From Isoperla grammatica (Eukaryota > Arthropoda > Insecta > Plecoptera > Perlodidae), in NCBI GenBank assembly GCA_945910005.1, contig OX246740.1, forward strand, positions 46,580,526 through 46,644,525: a DNA stretch of 64,000 bases. Reading direction: 5' to 3'. A program made the position numbers and the translations under genes. The notes under the pieces were generated by a model. That model ran no database searches and was not told where the DNA came from. It was given only the letters and a program-made list of their open reading frames with translations. Position 1 is the stretch's first letter. Each line of letters begins with the position of its first letter. Of this stretch, positions 13,192 through 24,835 are shown piece after piece.

Positions 13192-13749
13192 TGAAACAGT
13201 ATTAATGCCTATAAAGGTAAGATGCCAAAGCTGTGTTTGCTAAGTGTACTGTTCAGTAGCAGTTAATGCAGATGTGTAGGATTTTCATATCTGCCTTGTA
13301 AGTTCTAACATATTGTTATTTATAATTTCAAGTTTGCATTAGATAAAATATGCTCCATGATAATTTAGGTCAGGTAGTAGGCCTAATTCAAAAATTCAAT
13401 TCACAAATAAATAAAAAAAATTACAGTGAAACATGGCAACACGGAAGTATTGAGATTTGTCCATATGACAAGTTACCATCAGTTTACACTGTTTGTATAA
13501 AATTTTGTTCCAACACTAGTTTGGGCTGGTATTTCAATGTCCAGTTGAAGTTGTTTTCACCATGACAAGGACCAATAAAAAGACACCAAAGTGGGCTTGC
13601 CTGGCAAATAAATTACTTGGCACTTTAACTGGACTACTTTTGGAGGCCCAGTTGGACTTGATTAACGTACAAGTTCACTTCGAAAAAAAAGTTAATTTTA
13701 AAAAGTAAATTATATTTTTGTATTTTGTGTACACATTACGTACAATATA

Positions 13750-15262
13750 GTTGTACCAGGACTACCTTACACATGCTTTCGTCCAGGGTTGGCATGATTT
13801 TACCCGACCCGAAAAAACCCGCCGGGTTTTTTCGGGTAAAACCCACCTGAAAAAACCCGCGGGTTTTAGACAACAAGTGGGTTTTTTCAAATACTTAACG
13901 TAGGTGTATAATTGTACAGTTTATAATATTCTAGCCACCTTTATTTTAACGTCAGTACAAGACTGAAGATTTGATTACGATCAGGCAGAAACACCTATCA
14001 TTCCGCTCACTAAATTGATTCTTAAGAGGCGTGAGTAAACTGTTTGCTTGAAATTGAAAGGCTCTACTGACTTCGATATATTTAACGAACTTGTTCAGTC
14101 AACCTTTTTTTGAAGAGATAAAGCCACTTATAAATTCTGTGATTGTTTATGATTCATACACTTTGCAAAATTAATATATTATGATTTTTTTTTTTTGGAT
14201 TATAGCAAACCAAATTTGTTCTTCCCGGAACTATATAAAATAGATGTTTTTGTTCTCGACTAATATTCTTTGCACATTTTTGCTCTCTCCAATGAAAGAC
14301 AAGCTAGAAATTAATCAAATTTCCGGGATATAATAATTCACTTGTTTTTAACGCTTTTCGCAAGTATGGATCTTGAAATGTCTTTAATCAAGGTACCATT
14401 CGTCACACTCATCGAAACTAAACAAAATCACAATGGTTTTCATCTACACATTTACTTTTTCAACATTGGTCAATTGAGAAAAAGGTCATATTAGAATATT
14501 TATAAACTCAATAATAATAAATCTCTGTAATAAACTAGAAAAATACGTATCCGCAAACGAGGACGTGGGATCTGAGAAAGCTAATAATAGGCACAGCCAT
14601 AATAATGATTTATATCAGGCAGGGTAGAGAAAGTCGATTTATTTAAAGAAGTATATTGTCATTAAATGAAAGAAAGAGCTTGAAATATTTTTGTTGAATT
14701 TTACAATGCTATAGGAATTAATAATTTTACTACCCCTAATACGTTTGCCCTCGTCACACAACAATAAGCAAAATACTAAAAAATACCCGGGGCTTGTACA
14801 TTACGTTGAGAAAGAAGCCAAATACGGTCATTCATTACAGTATGTGTAACTTAATATGATATAACATGTAGGCCTAACATGGTTGTATAAGGTCAGATTA
14901 TGGGTTTAGGGTGCTTGAATGGTGAAGATTATTCGCGCAGTATATGGTCAAAATATTCAAAAATCGTAAAAAGAACAAGCTGAAGGCACAAGAGGACATG
15001 CATACTCATTTAACATGTTTTCGTCTAAAACCCGAAAAAACCCGAAAAAGCCCGATAAAACCCGAAAAAACCCACTGGGCAGGGTTTTTTCGAAAAAACC
15101 CGGGTTTTTGCCAACCCTGCTTTCGTCACAGGCGACGGGTTCGTAGCCAATCAGCGATCGGTTTTTGCACGGGTGTGTCTCCAGCGGTTCGCTGGTTGGC
15201 TACGAGAGCCTCGCCTGTGACGAAAGCAGTGTAAGGTAGTCTTGTGCCAAGTATAGCAATAT
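13750..15262. mobile_element. Palindromic MITE, copy 2 (split)
   Basis: The same palindromic repeat as at 10,780-10,951: CCAGGACTACCTTACACATG at the left, then CAGGCGACGGGTTCGTAGCC through GTAAGGTAGTCTTG at the right. It is interrupted by a 1,336-bp insertion. Removing that insertion and one copy of its 8-bp duplication restores a continuous hairpin element. Confidence 0.75.
13784..15119. mobile_element. hAT-type MITE with 8-bp TSD
   Basis: Ends CAGGGTTGGCA and TGCCAACCCTG flanked by perfect 8-bp duplications CTTTCGTC (13,776-13,783 and 15,120-15,127). The CAGGG start and 8-bp duplication are hallmarks of the hAT superfamily. The subterminal parts are dense in ACCCGAAAAAACCC motifs in both orientations. 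1,336 bp with no transposase frame, so non-autonomous. Confidence 0.9.
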
Positions 15263-15731
15263 TCAGTTGGCAATGCATTGTAACACCCACCTTAATTTAA
15301 AATTAAATATAAAACTATCAATTCCGTGTTTCTTTTTGGACACTGAGAAATAGTAGCGTCTTGGCAAACATTTGGTGGCTATGGGTTTAAAATAGCTTAT
15401 GTTGGTAGATACTATCAGCTGCAAGAGTTTCAAGAGTGTGTATAAGGAGATAAGCTGTTGGTCGCAGATTATATGTGCTGCACAAGCACAATACGTAGAA
15501 ACACCTAACCTTTCAAAATTTATTTATTTTTATTTATTTTTTGTTCCATACATATACATTTTTCACAAGCATGGGCATGTCACTGCTGAGATGTCTGCAT
15601 GCACATGTTTTAAAGGTCTAGAAAAGTAATCAATCTAAACGGGAATGAGTTTGTTCAAAAGTTCGTCATAATACGAATGCGTTCACATGTTTATTTTAAA
15701 AGTTCCTTTCCCCAAGTATGCTCATATGGGC

Positions 15732-16043
15732 CTAAAGTGGCAGTGATAAAAGATTGGTTGAGTATTGCAAAATATCGCCCCTCTTTACCACCACCATACC
15801 ACACATATTGGCAGAACTAGTTGCACCAGATAGATATATTCTTGGAACAGGGCTAGTAGCCCTAGATGGTACTAACATATTAGACCCACACGTAGAGCTA
15901 GCCCTGGAACACCCGGGCATGTCCGAGTATGAAGTTGATGAAGAGTTCAATTGTGCTTCAACACTTATGGTCTGATTATTTAATAATCTGTAAAAATGGC
16001 GTGCTGATAAATCACGAAGGGACTTTCGTTTTACTTTAGGCAT
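15732..16043 (-). CDS. Hypothetical first exon, MPK..R.SLRDLS family
   Basis: Unrecognised 103-codon frame starting MPKVKRKSLRDLSARHFYRLLN. Its first 22 residues clearly match the start of the plus-strand frame at 22,864 (MPKLNRASLRDLSFRHYSRILN) in another element: both begin MPK, share R.SLRDLS.RH and end .LN. After that the sequence is Ser/Thr-rich with no domain I know. A TAGGCC-rich tract lies upstream in both copies. I infer the conserved N-terminus of an unidentified transposon-encoded protein; splicing to later exons is likely but not shown. Confidence 0.45.
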   Translation of the reverse strand: MPKVKRKSLRDLSARHFYRLLNNQTISVEAQLNSSSTSYSDMPGCSRASSTCGSNMLVPSRATSPVPRIYLSGATSSANMCGMVVVKRGDILQYSTNLLSLPL

Positions 16044-16619
16044 TTTTAACTGTCGGTGCCTACTTTAATCTAGGCTACCCTATGTAGCCAGATTTAGTTA
16101 AAACGTCCTATTAGCATACATGCAATGTCCAGCTAGGGCAACATTACTGTTTGAGCTGCCTAGTCCATTGGAAAGTGGGTAGATCTGTTGTTACGTCTAG
16201 GCCCTAGCACCAATAACAAAAATAAAATATTACATTATTGAAAATAGAGCAACACTTAAAGGAGGCATCTTAATGCTCCACCTTAAGTGTACAGTTCAGA
16301 CTTTATGACATGTGTTCAGTTTTACAGTTAAATCTACTACTGTATATTAGTATCTTAAATCATTGTAAATAATCCTAGCTATTGTAGCACCCTAAATACA
16401 TAAATAAAATCAACCACAATAGTGAACGCGTCGGTAGGGTTCGCACAACTAATGTCATAGCTGCAAACTATAATAGACGATTTCAAAATGTCATTTCATC
16501 AATTTCATTGTTGTAACCTGGGCACATACCGTAAAGCGACCGGAACCCTCGCTCTGTTCAATCTTATTGTCATTGGTCAGACCGGGCGCTTTACGGCACA
16601 CACCCCCTATAAAAACATG

Positions 16620-17125
16620 CCCTAGGCACGAAGGCTAGGCCTAGGCCTAGCCTATATGACGTTTAAGACAACACTGATCGTAACATGAGGCCTAGGCCTA
16701 GGCCTACGCTATGGATGGTGTACAAAATGTAGGGCCTAGGCCCTAGGCCTAGGATAGCCTACAAACTTACCCCTTGGTCTAGGCCTAGGCCTAGCCTACC
16801 CAGGCCTACATGTCTGCAAATTATATAGGCTCTGGGTCTTAACAGAATTTAATTATCATAGGCCAGGCCTAGGTAGGCCTATCACACAGGGCCTTTCAGG
16901 AACCAGAAGTCAGTGGCTTTGTCACAGGGTTTTAACTTTTAAACTTAACCAAGAATGCGTAGGCCTAGGCTAGGGCCTAGGCCTACGATAGGCAAGAAGT
17001 AAGGTAGAGCCTAGGCCTAGGCTTACGATTCTTATGATGTTTCAGCCCAACTCAACCCCTCAGCCCTCAAACGAAACTAACGGTAACGGGAATTTGGCTC
17101 TTAGGCCCTAGGATAGGCCTAGCCT
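16620..17125. repeat. TAGGCC-rich tract
   Basis: Irregular clusters of the 6-mer TAGGCC/GGCCTA, partly palindromic (CCTAGG), spread through 500 bases. A similar tract occupies 20,805-21,395 at the corresponding position of the 20,015-26,633 element, and another lies in the intron of a hAT transposase (59,800-60,040). Confidence 0.8.
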
Positions 17126-18139
17126 AGACTGCCTGTCTTTGTTGAGCGGGATTAAAAACGCTAAGACTATTTCGGTATTTCATAAAATACAAGAAGGCCA
17201 ATCCTTAACCTTACCTGAAATACAGTGAGTATGTACGGATGATTTCACCGGCGAAAGGGGCTACATTTACGAAGCTTTCACCCAAGAGAACTGAAAACAT
17301 GCTTGAAACACGACAGACAGAACGTAACCGGATGTTGTAGTTGAGTTGTTGACTGCCGGCCGGAAGCCGGGTGGGAAAAAGTCAAATGATCATCTGCAAA
17401 AAAAGTTTTGATGCAGAATATTGAAAAATAAATATTTATTATACTGTTTTTGAAATGAAAATTATACGTTATAATCAAATACAATTTAAAGATCAATAAA
17501 GTGTTAAATACTTACATATTTTGTTCTCCAGTTGAGTAGTGCGTTGACTGGAGTGGTCCAAATAGTTCGGTAATGTTCGGATGCTTCCGAGATTATTCGT
17601 TTTAAATTCAGTATGACGTCACGCGGTTGATTCAAAGCACGATGCTATGCGAACGTAAATCGAGAAATTCAAATCATGACGTTTTCCGGGTCTGCATAGA
17701 TTAAAAAATTGACAGCATATACATTATGTGGCCTATTATTCTTAAGAGGGCCCCAGTAAGTATATATACTGTGATGTATGTGGCATGGTTATAAATAATG
17801 AATTGACGAATTTCAATACGATTCAATACCAAATTGTACAACACGTGGAAAATTTAGTTTTGGAATTCTAACAGAATTAAATTTGCTGTAACGTTAAATT
17901 CATGTAATACATTTTATAAATACGTACAAACGGTCGGTGGTTGTAGCGCAAGCGTGATGCATGAGACCTGATTTAGGAGGCCCGGGTTTGATTCCTATAG
18001 ATGCGGTACCAGCAATCCCGTCTGAAAGTTTATCCAATATTTTTTTCAGTAATTAATTCGAATGCAAGGATTGAGACTGTATGGAATTAATCGTGGACAC
18101 GCATCCCCCTAAAATAACACAAATTGGGTGCAGAATAGT

Positions 18140-18420
18140 CGCGGCCACACAGCGACAATATAATAATACACAGGTTTATAAAAACATTGTGTATATGTAC
18201 GTAAAATATTTACAAGACAATATTTGAAAAGAATATTCATACAATATTCATTTATTTATTATTCAAAATATAATTATGTGATATTGTATACACATTGATA
18301 GGTATTACTGTATGGACATATTATCACGACTAATGTTGTAACAACATGTATAAGATGTCAACATCTAGACATTATCACTGGCACATAAAATGAATATTCA
18401 TACAATATTAAGTGTTGTGT
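18140..18420. mobile_element. Terminal region of a CCCACACAGC-type element
   Basis: AT-rich sequence with repeated ATATTGT/ACAATAT motifs ending AATATTAAGTGTTGTGTGGG at 18,420, directly against the minisatellite. The last 30 bases mirror the first 35 bases of the element at 20,015 with few mismatches. A weak opposite end (CCACACAGCGACAATAT, near 18,143) could make this a 280-bp MITE instead of the tail of a longer element. Confidence 0.5.
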
Positions 18421-20014
18421 GGGTTACCATTAGTTCCCATTGAATACGATTGATTCCTATTGAATACGGTTGGTTCCTATTGTAAACGGAAGTTTCCCGT
18501 TCATTACCATTTGTTCCCATTGAATACGATTGATTCCCTTTGAAAACGGATGGTTTCTATTGAATACGGTTGGTTACTATTGAATACAGTTGGTTACTAT
18601 TGAATACGGTTGGTTCCTATTGAATACGGTTGGTTCCTATTGAATACGGTTGGTTCCTATTGAATACTGTTGGTTCCTATTGAATACGGTTGGTTCCTAT
18701 TGAATACGGTTGGTTCCTATTGTAAACAGAAGTTTCCCGTTCATTACCATTTGTTCCCATTGAATACGATTGATTCCCTTTGAAAACGGATGGTTTCTAT
18801 TGAATACGGTTGGTTACTATTGAATACAGTTGGTTACTATTGAATACGGTTGGTTCCTATTGAATACGGTTGGTTCCTATTGAATACGGTTGGTTCCTAT
18901 TGAATACAGTTGGTTCCTATTGAATACGGTTGGTTCCTATTGAATACGGTTGGTTCCTGTTAAATACGATTGATTCCCATCCATTACGGTTGGTTCCTAT
19001 TGAATACGGTTGGTTCCTATTGTATACGGTTGGTTCCTATTGAATACAGTTGGTTCCTATTGAATACGGTTGGTTCCTATTGAATACAGTTGGTTCCTAT
19101 TGAATACGGTTGGTTCCTATTGAATACGGTTGGTTCCTGTTGAATACGATTGATTCCCATCCATTACGGTTGGTTCCTATTGAATACGGTTGGTTCCTAT
19201 TGTATACGGTTGGTTCCTATTGAATACAGTTGGTTCCTATTGAATACGGTTGGTTCCTATTGAATACAGTTGGTTCCTATTGAATACGGTTGGTTCCTAT
19301 TGAATACGGTTGGTTCCTGTTGAATACGATTGATTCTCATCCATTACGGTTGGTTCCTATTGAATACGGTTGGTTCCTATTGTATACGGTTGGTTCCTAT
19401 TGAATACAGTTGGTTCCTATTGAATACGCTTGGTTCCCATTGAATACGATTGATTCCCATCCATTACGGTTGGTTCCTTTTCATTACGGTTGTTGCCTAT
19501 TGAATACTATTGGTTACGGTTCCAGTTGCACTACAGTTGATTCCCTTTGCATACGGTCCCAGTTGAATACTATTGAAACCAATTGATTACGGTTCCAGTT
19601 GAATACAGTTGATTCCCTTTGCATACGGTCCCAGTTGAATACTATTGAAACCAATTGATTACGGTTCCAGTTGAATACAGTTGACTCCCTTTGAATACGT
19701 TGCCTGTTGAATACTATTGAAACCAATTGATTACGGTTCCAGTTGAATACAGTTGACTCCCTTTGAATACGTTGCCTGTTGAATACTATTGGTTACGGTT
19801 CCAGTTGAACTACAGTTGATTCCCTTTGCATACGGTCCCAGTTGAATACTATTGAACCCAATTGATTACGGTTCCAGTTGAATACAGTTGATTCCCTTTG
19901 AATACGTTGCCTGTTGAATACTATTGGTTACGGTTCCAGTTGAACTACAGTTGATTCCCTTTGCATACGGTCCCAGTTGAATACTATTGAAACCAATTGA
20001 TTACGGTTCCAGTT
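18421..20014 (-). repeat. Right minisatellite arm, inner part
   Basis: Array of TGAATACGGTTGGTTCCTAT (the reverse complement of the left-arm core) up to about 19,500. It is followed by the mixed GTTCCAGTTGAATACAG and GATTCCCTTTGCATACGG units that mirror the outer part of the left arm. Longer blocks of about 180 bp (for example 18,961-19,140 and 19,141-19,320) recur nearly unchanged, which points to recent segmental duplication within the array. It is cut at 20,014 by an insertion and resumes at 26,634. Confidence 0.9.
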
Positions 20015-20804
20015 CCCACACAGCACTCAATATCGTATGAATATTCATATTAAGTGCTCAATGTAATGTCTAGATCATGATATTATGAGAATATTATGTA
20101 AACATTGTGGATAAAATATAGATATACTGAAGTCGTGAAAACATTCATGCAATATCATAAAAGAATATTTTGAGATGGTAACTTTTTAATATAGTGTAAA
20201 TATTGTTTTAATACTTTGTGTTAAGTAATTTGAATTGTTGATACGCACAATTATATTTCCCTACACGTACACCGTGCACGCGCACGCGTCATTTACTCGC
20301 CAAAGTTAATCATTTCACAACACGTACACAACATTACCATTTCACGTAAGGCATTTGTCCGAAACAAAACACAGCCAATTGCTTTTTCGAATGTAGCGCT
20401 CACAAAATAGTAGTCAAGAAAATATCTATCACATTAATTTGTAATTTTGAAGTACGAAATTCGAATATTAGATTAGTAATTTTCTTATAATAATTTATAA
20501 TTATTGTTATCTTTGATTTTCAAAGCGTTATATTGTCTTTTACCATTTAACATTTAACCCATCGAAATCGAAAGTTATTTGAAACGGTGCTGTCACTGAC
20601 TACCGTAGTTGTGACGTTAAGTCAAGTAGAAGAAGAAGAAGAAGAGGACGAAGCCTTTGCCTCGCCTGGCTCACGCTGTGTTGTGTTGTGTTGAAGGGCA
20701 TCATCCTCGTTTCTTGTAAGTTTCAATTTGTTATTTAAGTATAGTGTACTCTATTAACTGTGAGATTGTTGTATTAAAGGTCATCTACGTATTATAGACA
20801 CTCC

Positions 20805-21395
20805 CTAGGCTATAGGCCTAGGCTTCGTCTACACAATCCCGCTTTCATTAACCCAAACAATTGGGTTTCAAGCCCGAGCGTGAGAAATAGGCCTAGGCCT
20901 AGGCCCTAGGCCCGAGAACGTTTCTAGGCTAGGGCTAGACTAGGCCCTATATGTTGCTAGACCTAGCCACTTTCTTATACGGTTATAGCAATTCAGAATT
21001 GTGGTGAAGCTGTGACTAGGGCCTACAGCATAAAGTCTTGATTAGGCCTAGGCCTAGTTACCTGTCCCTGAGGTAGGCCTAGGCCCTAGGCCCTAGGCAA
21101 GGTATTTTAAACACAATGCCTAGGCCTAGGCCCTAGCCTAGGCCTAGCCTACTTAATAAAAAGGTGGTGTCAACCATTTAACTAGACTGGACTAGGCCTA
21201 CGCCTATTGCTTATAATTTCTGCTAGGTAGGCTTAGCCAACTGTAACTGTGACTGGACTGCCCGGCCTGGCCATTCTGACTCATTCATTGATCATTTGCA
21301 TTGTTTTCATTGTCACTAGGCCTAGTCGGCCTGGTTGCAATTACTGTATACTACCTCAATTGGCCTAGGCCTCCTAGGCTAGGCTAGGCCCTAGG
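20805..21395. repeat. TAGGCC-rich tract in the 6.6-kb element
   Basis: Repeated TAGGCC/CCTAGG clusters interspersed with unique sequence, followed to 22,230 by further scattered clusters. It lies 5' of the 22,864 exon, just as the 16,620-17,125 tract lies 5' of the 16,043 exon. Confidence 0.8.
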
Positions 21396-22165
21396 CCTAC
21401 TTAGAACGTGTCTGAATTCCACTTTGCCGTTGCTAATTCTAAGTCTGTCTAGATTTGATGCCATCAACAATGGATGAAGAGGAAACTGAACTGAACCTCC
21501 GATCACAGATTGTTGATGAGGTTAAATCTAGACTTAGGACGTGTCCGAATTAAAAGTCTAAGGTCTAAGTCTAAGTCTAGGTCTAAGTCTAGGTTTAAAT
21601 TATTTAGCATGTTCTAACTCTAATTCTAAGTGGATTTCGGACAGTACTAAACCGACTGCAGAGCCACCTATTGGGAGAAATTTGACCTAGAGTTGAAGCA
21701 TTGGTTCACAGCCTTCTCAACGGGTCAATCCGCGAATTGTACCGACGCCTTTGGAGGTAAGGAAATGTAAAAGTATTCATTTTCCAGTATTGATGCAGGT
21801 TTTAGGCTCTAGAGTGGGCCTATCACTGTTTACATTATAAAATAATACTAGAGGATAGAATAATACTAATAATATACTTAAGTTACATTTCAATTTTCCG
21901 TCTTCGTCTTCTCGCAACTGCTTTTTTTCGTCCGCCATTTTTAGACTTAAAACGAGCGTGCACTTTCGATTGCTAGGTCTAAACTTCGATTTAGACCTAG
22001 ACTTAACGATTTCGGACAGTACTTCATACGTCACCGATGATTGATGACGTCAAATTTAGACTTAGACCTAGAGTTAGCAATGATAAAGAGGAATTCGGAC
22101 ACGTCCTTAGACACAGGCTTAGAACTAGCAACGATAAACTGTAATTCGGATACGTCCCTAGTCTA
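21395..22165. repeat. Nested inverted-repeat element (GTCTAAG-rich)
   Basis: GAACGTGTCTGAATTCC at the left and GGAATTCGGACACGTCC at the right are inverted relatives. Inner copies (GGACGTGTCCGAATTAA at 21,538; AATTCGGATACGTCCC at 22,143) repeat the pattern, and short TCTAAGTCTAGG repeats fill the flanks. I read it as a MITE-like repeat, possibly two overlapping copies. Ends and duplication are not resolved. Confidence 0.5.
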
Positions 22166-22863
22166 CGTACGCTTCATGTCCCTAGGCTAAGCCTATAGCT
22201 AACCTACTGGGCAGTCTAGGCCTAGGCCTACAACAGCCCGGCAACTAGGACTAGACCTAGATAACTGATAACTAACGGTTTTTTAAAATTAGAAGTTAAT
22301 AGAGAGCAAGATAATGGAATTAATGGCCCCAAGATGATATGTAGATTGCAAATCAACTGGTAAATATTTTCAAGTCTGGTATTTGTGTTGAACAATTAAA
22401 TTCATACTTCTCCCCCCCCCCCTCCCCCCCTCCGATTTGGTCTAGGCCTCCACTCTTCATGACTGACTAAGCCTGACTCCCACACATCAGGACCCTCATT
22501 CCAGAATAGTTTTAGCCGGTTATACATTTGCATCCCACGGTTGCACAAGATTTTGCATACTGCTTGCTTGTGGAATGATGAGGGCTCAGGAGTTTTTTTT
22601 TCACAGGTTCAGTTTGCCAATGTCCTACCTAGATAATTTCAAAGTAATTTACATGCTGTCGGCTTACCTTTAATTTAAATTGATATTTTGACCCCCACCA
22701 TCAATCAATTTCAGCACAACACATAGCCACCACATAGCCTACTTGTCATGGGCCCATGAGCATTATTACATATGTTGCCATTATAGGCTATGTATTTTTT
22801 TTAGGCCACCTAACCTCAGAATACCCCTTGAATGCAGGACATGCAAACCTTATTGAAAGAAAA

Positions 22864-22935
22864 ATGCCCAAATTGAATCGAGCGTCTCTTCGAGATCTAT
22901 CGTTCCGCCATTACAGCAGAATATTAAATCGTTAG
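22864..22935 (+). CDS. Small first exon, MPK..R.SLRDLS family
   Basis: Codes for 23 residues beginning MPKLNRASLRDLS and ending at TAG. The match to the start of the frame at 16,043-15,732 extends over its whole length, so the ATG is well supported by conservation. The stop may mean that this copy is broken or that a splice donor precedes it. Function unknown. Confidence 0.4.
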   Translation: MPKLNRASLRDLSFRHYSRILNR

Positions 22936-22993
22936 GTGATGTGTGCTGAAGAGGTAAGCACCCTGTCGTCTTCGTGCGTGGAAATCAATTAAA

Positions 22994-23271
22994 CTATACT
23001 ATTCAAACCTAGCTCCTCAAATTGTCAGCCAAATGAAGTTAGTTCTCTTGCGAGTGGCTTGCATGATAAAAGCATTCCTAGAAATAAAGCTACCCACAAT
23101 TCAGATCTATGTGATCTCGATTCTGAGCAGCTCAATTGGACGTTCCTTATATTGTGTATTCTTTCAGATGCTGTGAGGCGCAATGGTTGTACCAAAAATG
23201 GTTCTGACCAAGAAATAGAAACTAGCATTAAAAGGCTCCAACATGCAAAACAACGAGCTGAAAAAATGTAA
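22994..23271 (+). CDS. Open frame in the 6.6-kb element, unknown
   Basis: A frame without an obvious ATG start, running from a stop near 22,991 through KPSSSNCQPNEVSSLASG, then LNWTFLILCILSDAVRRNGC and ending KRLQHAKQRAEKM. It could be a second exon of the gene starting at 22,864. I recognise no domain and give it low weight. Confidence 0.25.
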
Positions 23272-24394
23272 ATTTTTTTCCGTGAATTTTCCTTGGGCAT
23301 GCGCAGCGTACCTACTACCTAGCCTGCCCAGACCACACGCCCCTGGTATACAGTATTGTATAGGTATTAAGTAACCAATTTTATGGCAGTATAGCCTACG
23401 AGAAAAGTAGGCTTCCAGGCCAAGTTTATTTTTTGTTTGTTTATACAAGTGTGTTGTGCTAGGCTATTCTGTTTTGTACTGATGCGTTGTATGCCAATTT
23501 TTATTGTTCTTACTTTTTATTGTTTTTGTTGTTTGTGTATTGTATTTTTATTGTTCTTTTATTGAATACAAGATATTACAAATTTTGTATGATATGTGTT
23601 AGCTACATTGTCAAATTTTGGTTATAGGTACGTAGGCCTACGTGATTGAAGCATTTAAAAAAATGTATGATGATTTAAATTCAATGGTGTTATGTCAAAG
23701 TAACAGTGACATTAAAATTAAAACATTAAAAATGTGCTTACACACATAGATCATTAATCATTGACTCATTGTGTAATTAATCCAGTTTTGCTGCTGTTTT
23801 GTTTTGCCACTTGGAACTGTGGGTCATGTCTTTTGAAAACATATTATATGCTATTTATTATAGCAGTGCCTGCTTAAGTCCAGCTGAAACCATTTTGTTG
23901 TGATTTTCTAATCATGTTTATAATCATGTTACATGCTTGTTTATTCTAAATCACCTGACATAACTAAGGTGCTCTAATTATCATTTTTATTTCTCACAAT
24001 TGTGCAGGTTTTTGGGGGTTAAGATATTCTTTGTCAAATTTGTGTGATCGTAGTACATTCCTTTGCCTACTTGGGCATAGAAGTTTTTCATAAAATAGTG
24101 AGCTGATTGTACTTTTGTATCTTTAAATAAAGTGACAGATCAGTAATTAAGTTCTGCCTTCTATCATTTCGCACGTGATGCATGTGTCATCGATTAGGGT
24201 AACTATATAAATTTAACTATACAGATTTAATTTTTTATCCTCTTGTCCTGTCCATGTGTAATCCAGTGTGTATTACTACAGATTACTTCATCCTCCAAGA
24301 AAGATATGAATATATTTTAGGTTTTGGAATAGTTGCCCACAATTGTGCTCGAGGAGTCCAAATCAACCCAGAAATGTGCTAAAAAAAATGTAAT

Positions 24395-24690
24395 ATGTAT
24401 GGACGATTTCCATGTGTTTCCTTAACAGTTACCGCGTGCAGTGCTGCCGCGCTGACATTGTTTATGCCACTCAATGAGCTGGGATTTCACTCGAGGATTC
24501 GTCGGCGTGGCGCGGATTTTATTTTTCAGCCAATCAGGGTGCTCTATTTCTCAACAAACGTCATCGTTGAAAGCTATCCTGATTGGGTGAAAGCTTCATC
24601 ATTCGCGTCGCGCCATCCCGAGCATATCCACAACTGAAACCCCGGCTTTAGGATTGGTCACTGCGCGGCCGCGGCGCCAAGAGATATGGA
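24395..24690. promoter_or_regulatory. CG-rich stretch with CCAAT motifs
   Basis: About 300 bases markedly richer in CpG than the surroundings, with CCAATCAG near 24,530, inverted ATTGG boxes near 24,584 and 24,653, and GCGGCCGCGGCGCC near 24,667. This composition is typical of a promoter-associated island. No adjoining gene was identified, so a promoter role is only a suggestion. Confidence 0.3.
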
Positions 24691-24835
24691 GACGGACCAT
24701 TATTCAGTGGATTCTAAAGAACGGTATTTCTGGAAGGGGGGGGGGGGGGGAGGGACCCCACCACAATTTTACAATATTGTATGAATATTAAAAGAAAGTT
24801 TAATTTTGATAAATCCAAAACTACGATATTGTGTA

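Larger units (their letters stand above)
9758..18420. other. Region between the foldback arms
   Basis: 8.7 kb of AT-rich sequence between the two arms. The last bases (GTGTTGTGTGGG, ending 18,420) match the right end of the 20,015-26,633 element (GTGCTGTGTGGG), and the arm resumes with TT. I therefore read the right part as a related, inverted element whose left end I cannot find. The contents are listed separately; the remaining stretches (9.8-10.7, 11.0-12.0, 13.2-13.7 and 17.2-18.1 kb) show no gene. Confidence 0.4.

Noticed and set aside
17931..18005. tRNA-like stretch with GGGTTTGATTCC
   Set aside because: The T-arm stem does not close and no anticodon arm is visible.
19514..19726. Minus-strand frame of repeating VSIVFNWDR units
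   Set aside because: Translation of the minisatellite; it varies with array length and has no gene context.
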